Source: Colias croceus (Eukaryota > Arthropoda > Insecta > Lepidoptera > Pieridae). Taken from it: a stretch of 64,000 bases of DNA. Positions 1 to 12,530 of this stretch are shown here, piece by piece. The notes under the pieces were generated by a model. The model did no database searches. It had not been told where the DNA came from and saw only the letters and a program-made list of their open reading frames with translations. Every line of letters begins with the position of its first letter. Position 1 is the stretch's first letter. The stretch is taken from contig NC_059537.1 of the NCBI RefSeq assembly GCF_905220415.1, positions 14,649,795 through 14,713,794 of the forward strand. Direction: 5' to 3'. The position numbers and the translations under genes were made by a program.

Positions 1-16
1 GAGTAAGCCACGCTAT

Positions 17-330
17 TATCTAGCTTTACACTATAAAAACTACGTCATTTACGTAATTTTGGCAGAGAAACAGTTTAATGAATCTTAGTAGTATAAAGAC
101 AAATTTGAAACAGCGCCATCTATGAAGTGTTATTGGAAATTAATAATCAAATGACGCATATTATATAAATGTTGTTTGACAATATCTAGATTGACACTAT
201 AAAAATTATGCCATTTATGTAACTTGGGAAGAGAAACATAGTTTTAAAAAGGAAGTTGTATAATGTTAATTTTGTAACAGCGCCATCTATGAGATTTTAT
301 TAAAATCACTTATTGGAAAATGATAATTTT
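17..330 (+). repeat. Two diverged tandem units of about 166 bp
   Basis: TATCTAGCTTTACACTATAA (17) and TATCTAGATTGACACTATAA (183) start two similar units. Both carry GAGAAACA and the phrase AACAGCGCCATCTATGA. Function unknown; possibly part of an older transposon. Confidence 0.5.
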
Positions 331-478
331 TTTTATTTATTTATTTATTTGACTCTTTAATTTTAATCAAACTATACAAAAAAGAAATTATATTACGATT
401 TTATACAAAAATACAGTATATTTATTAGGCCACCTATTACTAAGCAATAATTTCTTCTAGGCAACCGGGACAAAAGGT
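329..478 (-). repeat. LINE 3' end with (AAAT)n tail
   Basis: On the - strand: CCGGTTGCCTAGAAGAAATT ... then (AAAT)n. The GGTTG-CTGGAAGAAAT-GCTTAG phrase is typical of a lepidopteran LINE 3' UTR. Strongly 5'-truncated. Confidence 0.45.
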
Positions 479-949
479 AATAATCAACTCGATAAAATTA
501 AATTGTTTGTTGTTAGTTAAATTTGTAAACTTATTAATTGTAATGTGCATTTTTTGCATAAAAGTTTTAATGTAATACTTCAGTTTTGACAATTGCAAGT
601 TCCAACAAAACCCTCATAAATCATAATCTTGAACAGATTTGAGCAAGATAATTTAAAAAATATGCCATGTATATTGTATCATAGAAAAAGTCAGTTTTTG
701 ATAGTTATCATTTCTTCATCAATAACATGTCGTTAGTACGAAATAAACATTGACTTTTGTTCAGTATTTATTATCTGTATTGCTTGGTAATTAATATATT
801 TTCATGTTGCAAAATTAATTATAAACATAAGTGTGAAACTAGCTGGATTTTTTTTACACACCCACAGATATATTCTATTATGACAGATATATTCTATTAT
901 TATATCTAATAATATTTTATCACCATACAAAAATGTTTCCTTTTACCTA

Positions 950-1210
950 ACTAGATGGCGTTAGTATCGAATTAGAATTATCGAATCGCGCTATCGTTTC
1001 GTTCGCAAAAGGTTATATTATAAAGACCGATCGATCCGCTCCTACTCCCCGTCCGACTAGGGTCCTTCCGAGTTCCGGCCTCCTCCACACAAGCGACTGC
1101 AGCCCAAGCCGAGGTTCGAACTTCGAGATCCCTTCTGGGACCTCTCACCTCATTCTGCTTTTGAATATGCTGTAAAATATTTGTTGACTGTTGTATCGTT
1201 GCTTACAACA
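950..1210 (+). mobile_element. Possible solo LTR remnant
   Basis: An isolated GC-rich block downstream of a TATA-like TATATTATAAAGACC, ending GTTGCTTACAACA at about 1210. The promoter-like layout resembles an LTR, but I could not define a TG start or target duplication. Confidence 0.3.
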
Positions 1211-1974
1211 GATGCTTTTTTTTCTTTTGAAATATTACCGAAAAGCCGAGACAAGAGAAAATATGCAAAAAAAATGTAATCTTTCAGTGTGCACAGGCGA
1301 TTTTTCCGTAAGTATAACAGATAACAAAAAACTTTAAACTGATATCGAAATTACTTATCAGCCTAATGAGTAAAATGGCCGTAATAAATTTTTAAAAATA
1401 AATCGAGAAATATGTTTGTTTGTAAGTCTGTGCACACTTAAGAATAAGAATAAGAAGGTAATGTTTATTTTTTACACCATATGAAAGTAGAGATTTCAAT
1501 GAACAAAAGGCTCCCCAAGTTTTTGAAAAAAGCCGATATTTTGACGGGTGAGTTTTCGATTGAGAATTAGGTTGTTTTTTTGGTATTAATTCAAAATAAG
1601 GCGATAAAATAAATATTTTAAATCAAATAAATTACAGTGTATTTGGGACATAATAAAGTAAGTTTCCACCAAATTTTAAAATAAAAAATTTAATAAAAAA
1701 CTTATTAAAATAAAAAAACCAACAACTTGGTTTTTTTCAATTTTTGACCTAAATTTTGAGGTTATGTGAAAAAATTGAAAATACAAAGGTTGTAGATCTT
1801 TTTATTACCTACAACTTTGCCGTTGAACTTTTTTCCGTAGGACTTGTAGTTTTGTCGGAAATCGCGAGAAACCATTTTTTATCTTAAAAGCTCCCCCCCT
1901 CCTACTTCCCGAACTCGGATTGACCGTAATTTATTTTTCCTTTTATTTTTCCTTTTCATCCTATTGCGATTTTT

Positions 1975-2079
1975 TTTTGTTTCAAAAATTATCTACCCTG
2001 GTCTAATAGGGTACTTTTTATCGTGGGAAAACTATCCAAAGTCAATTTTCCACGCGGACGAAGTCGCGGGCACAGCTAG
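1975..2079 (+). mobile_element. Helitron-like 3' end relic
   Basis: CCACGCGGACGAAGTCGCGG followed by GCACAGCTAGT: hairpin plus CTAG (2076-2079). Only about 100 bp upstream are recognisable. Confidence 0.5.
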
Positions 2080-5000
2080 TTGGACTATAAAGTTCTTATT
2101 AAATCCTATAATTATATCTGCTCTTTTGCAGTGGACCAAAATTGATGAGCAGTTTGATTTGTATTACCTGTCGCCTTGCTAAGCACCTGATTTCCCAAAC
2201 ATAATGTTCATCACCAAGATTGTACACAACACTGCAGTATTCCGATACCCATGGCCTTTATATTGAAGCCATCCTTAACAATCTTAACCAACAACCTATA
2301 ACCCATCTGCTCAATAGACCTTTTTTATCGCCCTAACGAAGGGTTCATAAAATGAAGACATGGACTCTTCGAGTTACGAGGGTAGTTAATTAAGTACAAG
2401 ATGAACAATAGTGATCCGAGACCCATAAATTGGTCATAAATGTAGCTGATCCGGTAATGCTGTTAAGATTGTATAGTCTTTACAAGTAGGTCCCGTAAAC
2501 TTTGGATAAACGTATGAACATATCTGCTAGTAGACGTTACATCTTCAACGTCTTTATTATGATCATTAACCATTAATGGTTCACGTTTTAGGGCTTGGGA
2601 TATTGTTTGGGATGTTTTTCTTTCTTCTTTATTGAAAATTCTTGATAACTTTCTTGGTACGTAAACTTGTCAATTTCGAAAACAGAAGATTTTTCTTTCC
2701 ATGAAGTAGTAGCACCCGAGTATGACGACGTAGATGAAGTGGGAAGCTTAGATTGCTCGATTTACATTGTCTGCACGGATATCTAAGGTCTCCAATAAAT
2801 CGCTATTGTTTTTGCTTGGTTAGGGACGAATCATATCGCAAACTTCATTTGTGTACAAATACACCAATTCGTTCTATTGCTTATATTGTTTATAAAGTTC
2901 GATTCGAAAGTATTAAGGAGCTGAAAACTTTGACTAGCTCTGCTAATATTCACAACACTTCTGGTATCCTGTTTTGAACGTACTATAATATTGTAGCAAC
3001 AGAAAACACCCCGCAGTCTATGCGCCAAGCGCAAGTAGTAATTTGTCCGAATGGCCCATAATGTCTGCGAATTTAACATTAGTACTGTAGCAATAAACAC
3101 ATAACAGCTCCACATTCTTCGTGTTTCAATCTCGCGCTAAAACCAAGAGCATAATTTATCTTGTGACTTAAGTTCGGGAGTTTTACGTCGGCAAGAAAGT
3201 TCCGCTGGGCGAATACCTTCGCAAATTTATGTGACAAATTGAAGTACAGATGTAAATGTGTTATGTTGCTAATTTCACTGTGATGTATTCAACCGACTTT
3301 GAACGAAACGGGATTCTTAATTTAGCTCAATTTGCGATTTATGAATTTGTGGTTCCGTTTACTTCTTTTATAACTTTTCGAATCAATTATTTTTAAATTA
3401 CGTGTTATGTTAGAAACATATCATTTTTCTCCTAAAAATTCCTTTTTTTTTCTGATCCAATCCCGAAATTGAATAACAATTTACCTTTTTAATGGTTAAG
3501 TATCACAAAAGATTAATAAATAATTCTTGCTTGTTACAAATTCATTTCATTACCTGGCGTAATATATTATTAACTGTACTAGAACCAAAGAAAATAAGCC
3601 AACCGTACATAAGAGGCGTTGTTTACGGCGGGCTTACTTAATCATATTATTATCCTGCTATTTAACAGAAGAAAGGAAAAAATAACAAAGTAGTTAGTGA
3701 GGCTTAACCTTGCACAATTGTACATTGTTCGTTAAGCATTGCAGTAACAGCGCGCTGGAACAAGCTATTTTAACATGCAGTCGGTAGTCAATTTTCACAA
3801 ATTGTTTTGGACTTTACAGTTGTTTCGTGCTACATTTTTCACGTCCCGAGTGCTGAATGGCGCTGTGATTTTTCGATCTTTTTGCAAACTCTTGTAAGTT
3901 TGTACCCTTGACCCATTTCGCAGGCAAAGAATCACTCACGTTGCGGCAAAATAACAGAAACAAAAGAAAATGTACAAAACATTTGAGGCCTTTGCGACGT
4001 TTGTTAGTATTTCGGGAATTTCGTGTAAATTGGATTATATTTATGAGTGAAATGCAAACGAGGTCCCGAGTTGCTCAAGAAGAGTGTCCATTGTTGTGTC
4101 TGTACAGAAATAACAACATGTCTATTTTGTTTAACTAGGCGCCTCGAGCGGCGCCCACTTTCAAAAATGTTATTTACTTACTTAGTTAAACAGAATTAGG
4201 TCTGAATTTAGTTACCAACTTTGGAAATTAAGACAAAACTTGTGGGCTGCTCTTGTGTATTTTAATAGCAAATTAGAATATACAACGTTTCATTTATATT
4301 TGAACGAGTATAATTAATATAACACTAAAACAGGATAGTAAATTTATTGTCATATCCGCAAAAAAGATAAAAGATGACGAAAACAAACGTTTCTCTTCAG
4401 CGACAAAATGCAACTTTATCTCCACCAATACGAGCAGAAATAAGTATATTATGTTTTCCACATTCGCCGACCCTTAAGGAAAATGTTCAACGTTCATTTC
4501 CAGAGCACAATAATTCATCACTTATGGATTTCTATGGCACTTGGGTTATAGTTTTTGTCGTCAATAACAGATAAAAGACAAACAAGAACATCTCGATGTA
4601 TCGCGGTTCGCACATTTACAGAATTAACCTGAAATCTTTGGAAATATAAATCACAATATGTGTAAAATATGGATGAGTTGTTTCTTGTTTTATTATCTTA
4701 TTTTTTCAGTAATATGTGAAGTGGCTCTCCTCTGTGTGACATTACCCGCTTTTAGAAATTATTGTAATGTAAATCTTCGTTATTTATATGACTGTCTAAT
4801 GAGATATTAGCCCCCTTGCAGAAGAATTCTATAAGTATTACCATGAAATATCATGGCTATTATATTTTGCAGTAGTATTACTCTGTTCTACATTCCACGT
4901 TTGTGTTTGATCAAGATATAAGAATCTGATTTGTTTTTACATATGTTCAGCATAGTTGATTTAGTGTTGTGAGTAACTGTGTAGATTAAATTTTTAAATC

Positions 5001-5490
5001 TTGTTTCCATTTCTAGTACACGTCACTCTTCAAATTTTGATTGCGTACTTGTTTATAACTCCTTCAGAGGTAGAATGTCACGCAAAATTACAAGCGAGCA
5101 AAACGAAGCCTTTCCAAAGTTTATATTAAACAGTAATGAGTTTTTGAAACGAGAAACTCGCGCTGTAGGATCACACGAAAAGTTTAAGGGCAGGCTGGCG
5201 GTTCGACGTCCATTACCAGAGGCAACTTTCAAAAGATAATGTGTATATTCTTTAACCTTATAAATTTCCATTAAAAGTCAACTGACTCCGATCCTATTAA
5301 CAGTTGCCTCTATACAATGATTAATTTGTTCCCAACAAAGTTATGAGTGAATTGAGGAAAATAGCGGATATAAATGTTGAAAAGAAATTGACGAGAAATA
5401 TACTTCTTGGTCAATTGTCGTTGTTTGAAGTAGGTGAAGATATTTGGGATTGTGCTGGAATAAAATAGTTAAATAGTTTCGCACAATAGT
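2080..5490. other. AT-rich sequence without recognised features
   Basis: Only short chance frames are present. No splice-bounded exon, repeat pair or RNA gene was recognised. The blocks 479-949, 1211-1974, 5652-6410, 6936-7991 and 8723-9564 are similar. Confidence 0.5.
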
Positions 5491-5651
5491 ATTTTTTAAA
5501 GTGAAACTTTTATTACATCGTCTCAAACTTTTTGGTCTGTGTAGCGCATGTCGCGTGTATCGCGCGACATGCGCTACACAAAGCAGTGTTCGGAACCGTT
5601 CGAACAGTTTCACTTTTACCGTGGTTTCATAAAACCACACAACATTTTTTA
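5491..5651 (-). repeat. Hairpin-bearing repeat, copy 1
   Basis: Inverted ends AAAGTGAAAC (5498-5507) and GTTTCACTTT (5607-5616). It contains a perfect 18-bp stem (5538-5555 with 5563-5580, 7-nt loop) and a smaller palindrome at 5621-5638 (GTGGTTT CATA AAACCAC). The same unit recurs inverted at 32590-32773. Probably a MITE-like element; no TSD was established. Confidence 0.55.
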
Positions 5652-6410
5652 TTTATTTAAAAATACCGTTGATACCTACAGGAAAAAGTACTAGTAATAA
5701 TATTTGTATCAATACTTTAATTGTGCGTCATTAACTTCCACGTTAACAATCTATATTCTATAGCATGCATTTGTACAATGTACATACGTTATAATAATAT
5801 TATACTCGTATAATTAATAAACAATTTACATTCCCATGCCCATTTTTTAAAAAAGTTCTTAAACTTGTTCATGCATAACAGTTTCTTAAAATCAATAATG
5901 TAAATAATTCAAAACAAAATTACAATAATTAAATATTTATACCTTCGGTCCAAGTACGGAACCTTGTGCGACTCCTTTGGATAAGCGCAAAATTCGTATG
6001 ATTACATTAATGTATTGAGCGTACATATGACCGTAATACCTCCCTGCCCCACTCGGCTACTCTGGACTTCAATTAGGAAGGTAAATGAAAGATGAAAAGG
6101 GATTTCTTTCCCAATTTCAGCCGTGTCGTGTGCCCCATTTCTCGCTAGGCTCAACAAAGCAGTGGGTGTAATGGGCACGTCTTACGAGCCTGTATAATGA
6201 AGACAAATCACTGTCATTGCTCTGTATTAAAATCTTGTATACATTCGATAATAATTATTACTTTCCTTGAATACTTTTAACTCATAAGGTTTCAATAATA
6301 TCCAATGAGTCGAAATCTTACAATTCTTATCGTAAAGGAGATGGATTTTTTTAATTTTATAATTAGATAAAATAATTTACTTTATTTGATGTGATATCAT
6401 TTAATTATTA

Positions 6411-6739
6411 CTAGCTTCCGCCCGCGACTCCGTCCGCGCGGATGTCGGTCTTCGCGTGGATGGTTATTTCTCCATTTTGAGTACCTCTGTCAATAACATC
6501 TTATAAATATCTATTGGACCTAATTCCCAAATACGGCTAGGCCTATAATAATACGCAACGTGTGTTCGCGGTTCTACGGAACAACGTCTATGGATAAAAC
6601 TGAAAAATTAAGATTAATTTTTTTTCTACGTATTTTTCCAGGATAAAAAGTATCCTATTTTACGCCCAGGATAATAAGGTATAATTATACCAAGTTTCAT
6701 CGAAATCGAACCGCTAGTTTTCACGTGATGCCTTCACAT

Positions 6740-6816
<77 letters not shown>

Positions 6817-6935
6817 AATTTTTTTAATCACATATTTGGGTTTGGTATCGATCCAGTAACACCCCCTGCTATTTATTTTTTCAATATTTTCAATGTACAG
6901 AATTGACCCTTCTACAGATTTATTATATGTATAGA
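6411..6935 (-). mobile_element. Helitron-like element, family H, with long (CAGA)n
   Basis: Read on the - strand it begins TC (TCTATACATATAATAAATCT) and ends GGCGGAAGCTAG, inserted between A and T. A GC-rich hairpin (CGCGGAC/GTCGCG) stands about 12 nt before CTAG, as in Helitrons. A (CAGA)n run of about 74 bp is at 6741-6814. Non-coding, so non-autonomous. Confidence 0.75.
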
Positions 6936-7991
6936 TTAAAACATTTTATCAATTACACAATAGATTGCACCTTAGGGTTTAATTTGCCATCTGATAAAGG
7001 CACTATTATAAAACTTAACCTTTTATAATCTGAATCATATGTTTTCCGAAATAATTCATTGAAATAACTGAAAAAAAAAAACATTTAAAGCATCCCAATT
7101 TAAAAAGCAAGTCGTATATGATGAATGAGTCAGTCCGTTGTGCCTATTAAAATATTTCGGCTTCCCACAGCTTTTGTCTGCCGACATTTTGATTAAGCGA
7201 TTCTCTGTACGAATAAAGTTTTTAATCTTTTGTCCGTAAACAGAGCAATGGGGCTGTGTCACTACTTCGCAGATTTGTGTTTGATAATCCTTCATCTCCC
7301 AAGTTGTTGATAAAGACTTGTTTTGTAACGCGGTTTTATTATATTGGGACTTTTTCGAACAGAAAATTTAGGAAATAGGTATAATAGAATCATTTGTTAT
7401 TTTATTCCCTGTTCAGAGTAGCAATAGTACTATACTTGGGGGTAAACTAACACGTTCTCATATTTATAAAGCTCGTGAGTTGGACTATGTAAATCCCTTC
7501 AATGTAATCGTTGAAACGAAGGTCCATGCGAAATTTTTTACAAACATGATTTTAATTGCCTAAACTGCATTTGTTGACAATGTAACATTTATCAACTGTG
7601 ATGAATAACATTATGCTCATGATGTTTCTCAAATCCTGTGAAATTGGTTCGTAAGTATTATAATAATTTATAAATTCGTATTATTCGTAAACGAACGAAG
7701 ATAAATAATTATTGTTATACATATTTGCTAGTTATCATTATTCTATTTCAGATTTAGTTGGCCGATTTCACGGAATCGGCCAGAATATTAGATTTTCGTT
7801 GTATTTATCATGAATTAATAAGATCGATGTTCTATAGAAAATTAGGACGTTCCAGGTAATTCTATCCTCGTCCTATATTTAGGGCTTATTAGCCTGTCAA
7901 TATAAGATGTTCAAACAATGGATATGTGGTTTGCTCATGATACTATTGATAAATACCTTTATGTAATCTATTGGTATTTGTTATTACTTTA

Positions 7992-8722
7992 AGGGCCGAT
8001 TTTTCAATGCCCAGATAAACAGTCTAATAACTACCCCTCGAATAGATTTATTCAATTGCTTATCTAACTCATAACGGCTCGCCTATTTTTCAATCGTGAT
8101 TTATTTGATGAATAACTATCTGACCAAATATTTCCATATTGGCAGCTCTGCTCTTGGAGTGGCGAAACAAACATATTAAATTAGTCAGGTTAGAGCGGGA
8201 TAGAGTCAACTTGCAATATGTCAACAACCGTCATTATGACTCACGTCAGGAGTGCATTTTAAGTTTATCTTGTGTTCTATGATTGTTGATTATTGTTTTG
8301 ATTCGAGTAAAGAGTTTTGATTAAATTTGTGTTAAAATTTATATATTTTACGATGGAAACGACATAAAGGCAGCGTCCGGCAAATTTTCAATGGCATGAT
8401 CATCAGTACTATCAAAAACATCAATTTCAATATGATTTTAATTGATAATTATTTTATAGAAAGAGGATTTATTGTAAAAATTCTACGCTCTATGTTATTA
8501 CATACGAAAATATCCCAAATTTGACGCGTCAGTTGTCAACTCAAACGTCTAATCGTCGAATAGCACGCTATCTGGCCGTTGGAGCAGCAGATAGATTTAT
8601 TCCTCAAATAACGTAGTTATTCGATAGATAAGTCCTATTCGTCTATTGAAAAATTGAATATTTTGTTAACTGAAGAATAAAGTCTATCTAGCTGTTTATC
8701 TGGGCATTGAAAAATCGGCCCT
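7992..8722. mobile_element. Non-autonomous DNA transposon with 31-bp inverted ends
   Basis: 731 bp. The first 31 bases (7992-8022, starting AGGGCCGATTTTTCAATGCC) are the exact reverse complement of 8692-8722. A TA dinucleotide flanks each end (7990-7991 and 8723-8724), which suggests a TA target duplication. Subterminal sequence is also partly symmetrical. There is no open frame of note, so it would depend on a transposase elsewhere. The superfamily is uncertain. Confidence 0.75.
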
Positions 8723-9564
8723 TAGTCTGTGAAATGAATTTATACAATATAGAAAACTACATAATATATTATCTAACGATTGATATTAACAGTATTTATA
8801 CACACATGATTGTTAAATGAATTCTAAATGTTAAAGACAAAGATAATGTAGATTTTTTTATTGCATCTGTCAAATAAATTCCTTCTGTGCTCTTTAAGAA
8901 TAGGCCCTTTATTTTTAATCTGGGCAAGCCCTCTGGTTCATTTACCGTTCTTTTGAAACAATAAACACATCCATCTTCTTTATATTTATTATTAAAATTT
9001 CACAGTTTTGACCTCACTGTTTATTTATATTCGCGTAATGAATGTGTCTCTTTGTCGCCAAACCTATGACAACTGATGCATCACACGAATAATTAAAGCA
9101 TGTATAATTAAAAATCCTTTGACGGCGAAGATCGATATCATGCGAAAATTAACATTTTCCGCGAGGGTTTAATTAACGCCTTTAAAAATAATTTTTCGTA
9201 TTAAAATCGGCGTCGTATTTATTTCATCTATGATTTGGATTTTATCACAAGCGATCGGAGTTAATCCGGTGAAAATGAAATACATACAGACATTTCGATG
9301 GTAATTATGAATTTTAATGTAGCGACATGCGTATTGGTAATCTACTTTGTTTTATTTAATCTTCTTTGTAATTTGTTGCGTATTATTATGATCATTTTAT
9401 GTATAATTGGCACGATATTAACGTATCGTTTTTTGTGTATTTTGATTATTTATTTTATTCAATTTGTTCAAAGAAAAGTAATGAAGCTGTAGTCATTACG
9501 TTAGTAGGTACTAGATACATGATTTCCAAACAATCGTTCGTAATAAAGCATTTTATTGTTACAG

Positions 9565-9631
9565 GTGCGTGTAGCGTGCGGTGTATGCGCGGGTGTGAGC
9601 GGGGAATGCGCGCGGGGGCGGGGCGCTAGCG
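9565..9631 (+). promoter_or_regulatory. 5' UTR part of the signal exon with a short upstream ORF
   Basis: If the acceptor at 9563-9564 is used, the exon starts at 9565 and this stretch is 5' untranslated. It contains an upstream ORF from ATG 9585 to TAG 9627-9629 (14 codons, with a second in-frame ATG at 9606). That ORF stops two bases before the main ATG at 9632 and is in another frame. Such an arrangement could lower translation of the main frame or permit re-initiation; this is inference. The sequence is GC-rich with many CpGs. Confidence 0.45.
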
Positions 9632-9695
9632 ATGCTTCGAGCGCAGCCCGTCGCGCGTCTCCTGCTGCTGTGTCTGACGCACCTCTCGCCGCCTG
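9632..9695 (+). CDS. dpr6/dpr10-like: Dpr-family Ig protein, first coding exon (signal peptide)
   Basis: First coding exon of a neuronal cell-surface immunoglobulin-superfamily protein. It encodes MLRAQPVARLLLLCLTHLSP, then P and the first base of a Gly codon. The pattern is a short basic N-terminus followed by a Leu-rich hydrophobic core, as in a secretory signal peptide. The exon ends at a strong donor (GTATGT at 9696) in phase 1, which matches the phase of the Ig exon at 55832. An in-frame TGA at 9596-9598 lies upstream with no ATG between, so 9632 is the first in-frame Met; position -3 is G. The surrounding 130 bases are far more GC-rich than the flanks. A polypyrimidine-AG acceptor just upstream (AG at 9563-9564) suggests that this exon begins at 9565 and that a non-coding first exon lies further 5'. 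The signal peptide alone would not identify the gene; the call depends on the joining exon. Confidence 0.72.
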
Positions 9696-9750
9696 GTATG
9701 TACTTGCCCTTAACGTTAAGGTGATCTCTTTTATGTTACGTCATGAATAG

Positions 9751-12530
9751 GTTGTTCAAAAATTGTTAAAAATCATCCGCTAAAATTGTAATGAGTAATG
9801 TTTGTGTTTTTTAGCATGTTATTTTATCGTGTTTTACAGGTGTTCGTAAATTCATCTTCGCCATCGTTAAGGACACAGATCTGCTACGAGGGTTCAGGCT
9901 GACCAAGTGCTTACTTTTGTAAAATTATCAAAATACATAGTTGCCTGACTATTGTGGGAATAAGTCGAATTATTTATCTTAGTTTTTATGTGATATTTTT
10001 TATAAAGTAAATTCAACCTAGCAAATATAATTTCAAAATATTGACTGAGCATTAAGCTTCATGAAACTCTGTCCAATAAATCTAAGTAATAAACTTTTCA
10101 TCAATAAGTTATAGAACTTGCGAAATAAATGTTCATCCAAGTATGTATTCAAGACAAACATTACACTGAAAACGTCTTACCTTCAAATAAATACATAACG
10201 AAGTCTGCAGACGAGAGCTCGCAACTTTCAAAGATTACGAAAAATTCAACGGATTTTAGTTATTCATTTGGACCTTTCTTGTCCCTCAATTTCAATAAGG
10301 CCGTCCCTTGACTTACATTTTAGTCGAGTGTTGTGTTTTAGGGTTCCTCTTAGATAACAGAACAAGCTCAGAGTAATGTCAAGAACAGCTAGCAAATAAC
10401 TGTTATTGTTTTCACCGGATTTCTCAATTTTACTGAACCTACATTGCAGTATTGCTACGAGAGTATTTGTGTTCACTTTGTGTCGCTTTGTTTTAGTATT
10501 TTCGAGTACCTAGTTCATAAATTATCTGCAATTTATTACGCTCTATTATTATTATCAACGAAATCTGGGAGTCATATAAAATAAACAATTATAACTAAAT
10601 CATATTATACAAATTGTCCATCCATACTTTAGGTACGTATTGAGTTTTGACCAACTTATCATTTAATTTCGCGGAACCCTCAAGAAGTTGGAGATATTCT
10701 CTTTTCCTGTCTTTTTTCCTTTTATTGTGAAGTTTCGCGAAGAAATTGAAACCAGATAACTTTATCGCTTATACTTTGAAGTTTGTCTTTTTATAGACGT
10801 CTGTTGTCGCAGTTATTCAAAAATCCGGGATTGGATTGATCTTATTCACGCTTTTGTACTTAAGAAACGGTCCAAAAGTTTAAAATTCTTAGAAAAACAT
10901 AATTTCAATTCAATTACGAATTGCTGAGATTAATGGATTACACAAATATATAATCTAGTTTCTAGTGGTGTGTTTATTTCGAATAGATTCGAGTTAGTAC
11001 ATAGATTTATTAATTTCACACACACAATTAACATTAAAATATACAGATGGAAGACAAACAAAGAAAAGTATGTACAGTCCAGTATAACAGAAGAAGATGA
11101 ATTATGTAAAGATAAAATCAGTTTAAATATCCTAAGTAGTAAAGTTTTTCGTATATAAGACATTCTTTGGAAGGAAGAGGATAATAAACATTCCAAAAGA
11201 GAATTATAAAATTCCTCTTCAAAAAGTTCTGGGAATTGAAAACAATCCACTAGGGATGAACGAAATCGTAAAGCATGTGAATTTAATAAAATGCCAATAT
11301 GCCGGCTATTTCATTGCACAAAGCTATGAATTTCCTTCAGGAATATCGCATATTTTAGAAGAGGCTCGGCGGTAAGCGTCTGTTTGAGCTGCGAGGGGAT
11401 TCCAGGTAGGCTTTAATAAAACCTAGGCTTAGGCCTTCTCCGGGACGGAAATCCGTTCAGCTTTGTTTTGGTAAATACGGGTAAGGCGCTTCTATTCGGC
11501 CCGTTAAAATGGTGGACCGAATCCCGCCGCATCATTATTAGGTTTATCATAAAAATTGTCGCGAAAATGAGATTTATGCAAAGGCTTTTAGGCTTTGTTG
11601 AACAGGGAAACCATTTAATCTCTTGCAGATTTTTCATCTACCTTTATCAAGGAAACATTCATCAACGTTGGAAAAATATGAAGTTGGAAGAAAAGGAAGG
11701 GAATATGAAATATAAGAAACGATACATTTGAAATCCGTTACCTCAATCGATTTTCTGTACGGACAAGTGATTAGTCTTCTGTGTCTTACCAGCAATACTA
11801 AAATGATATTTATTTGATTGAAATATCTATTTGGGTTTGTTAATTACCACAGTACTTAGTTTTTGAAATTAATAACCAGCTATGTAACTACATTTTTATT
11901 AGCAGCACTTCGTTTGTCAACACAACCGTTAACAGTGTCAACGGGGGAACCAATTTACTTTGAACTGCATTTACACCGTTTCAATGGGAATTTTATTCAA
12001 CACGAGCGAAGAGCGAACTATAAAATAATATCACAACATTTATGAAACAGGAGGCAGTTATATGTTAGTAGTGGTGTCTCAGTGATTAACTTGCGTCAAA
12101 AGCCGAGGGTATGACTGGAGGATGCAAAAATGTTAATGAACAGTTCTCAATTGATATTAACACTTATAAAAGAATCACTGATACAATGACTGAAGTAGAG
12201 TTACTATTCGTAACGACTTAAGAACTAGTTAGTACCTCGCCTCCTCAATCTCCATTCCATCACTTTGTGAACTCTTCAGCAATATAATATAAACCAGAAT
12301 AACATCAAGTATTTACAATCTTTTCTAATTTCTTCTTCGAAATCATTTATCATAGTCTATACAAATGTAGACAAAAATACAGAAAAAAGGAGCAGACAGT
12401 AACATTGCCGTGCCTATAACAACAATCGTAATAAGACGCGAGAAACGCTCAATCGCAAATTGTTAAAGTTTTATTTACATTTTAGATGTTTCGTTTCGAT
12501 AACAAACAGATATACTCGGTAATACCGAAT
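9751..12530. other. Intronic sequence without recognised features
   Basis: AT-rich, with a slightly more GC-rich patch at 11345-11530 that has no open frame with good splice sites. Confidence 0.5.

Noticed and set aside
6741..6814. CRISPR-like regular repeats
   Set aside because: It is a simple tetranucleotide microsatellite inside a Helitron-like element, with no spacers.
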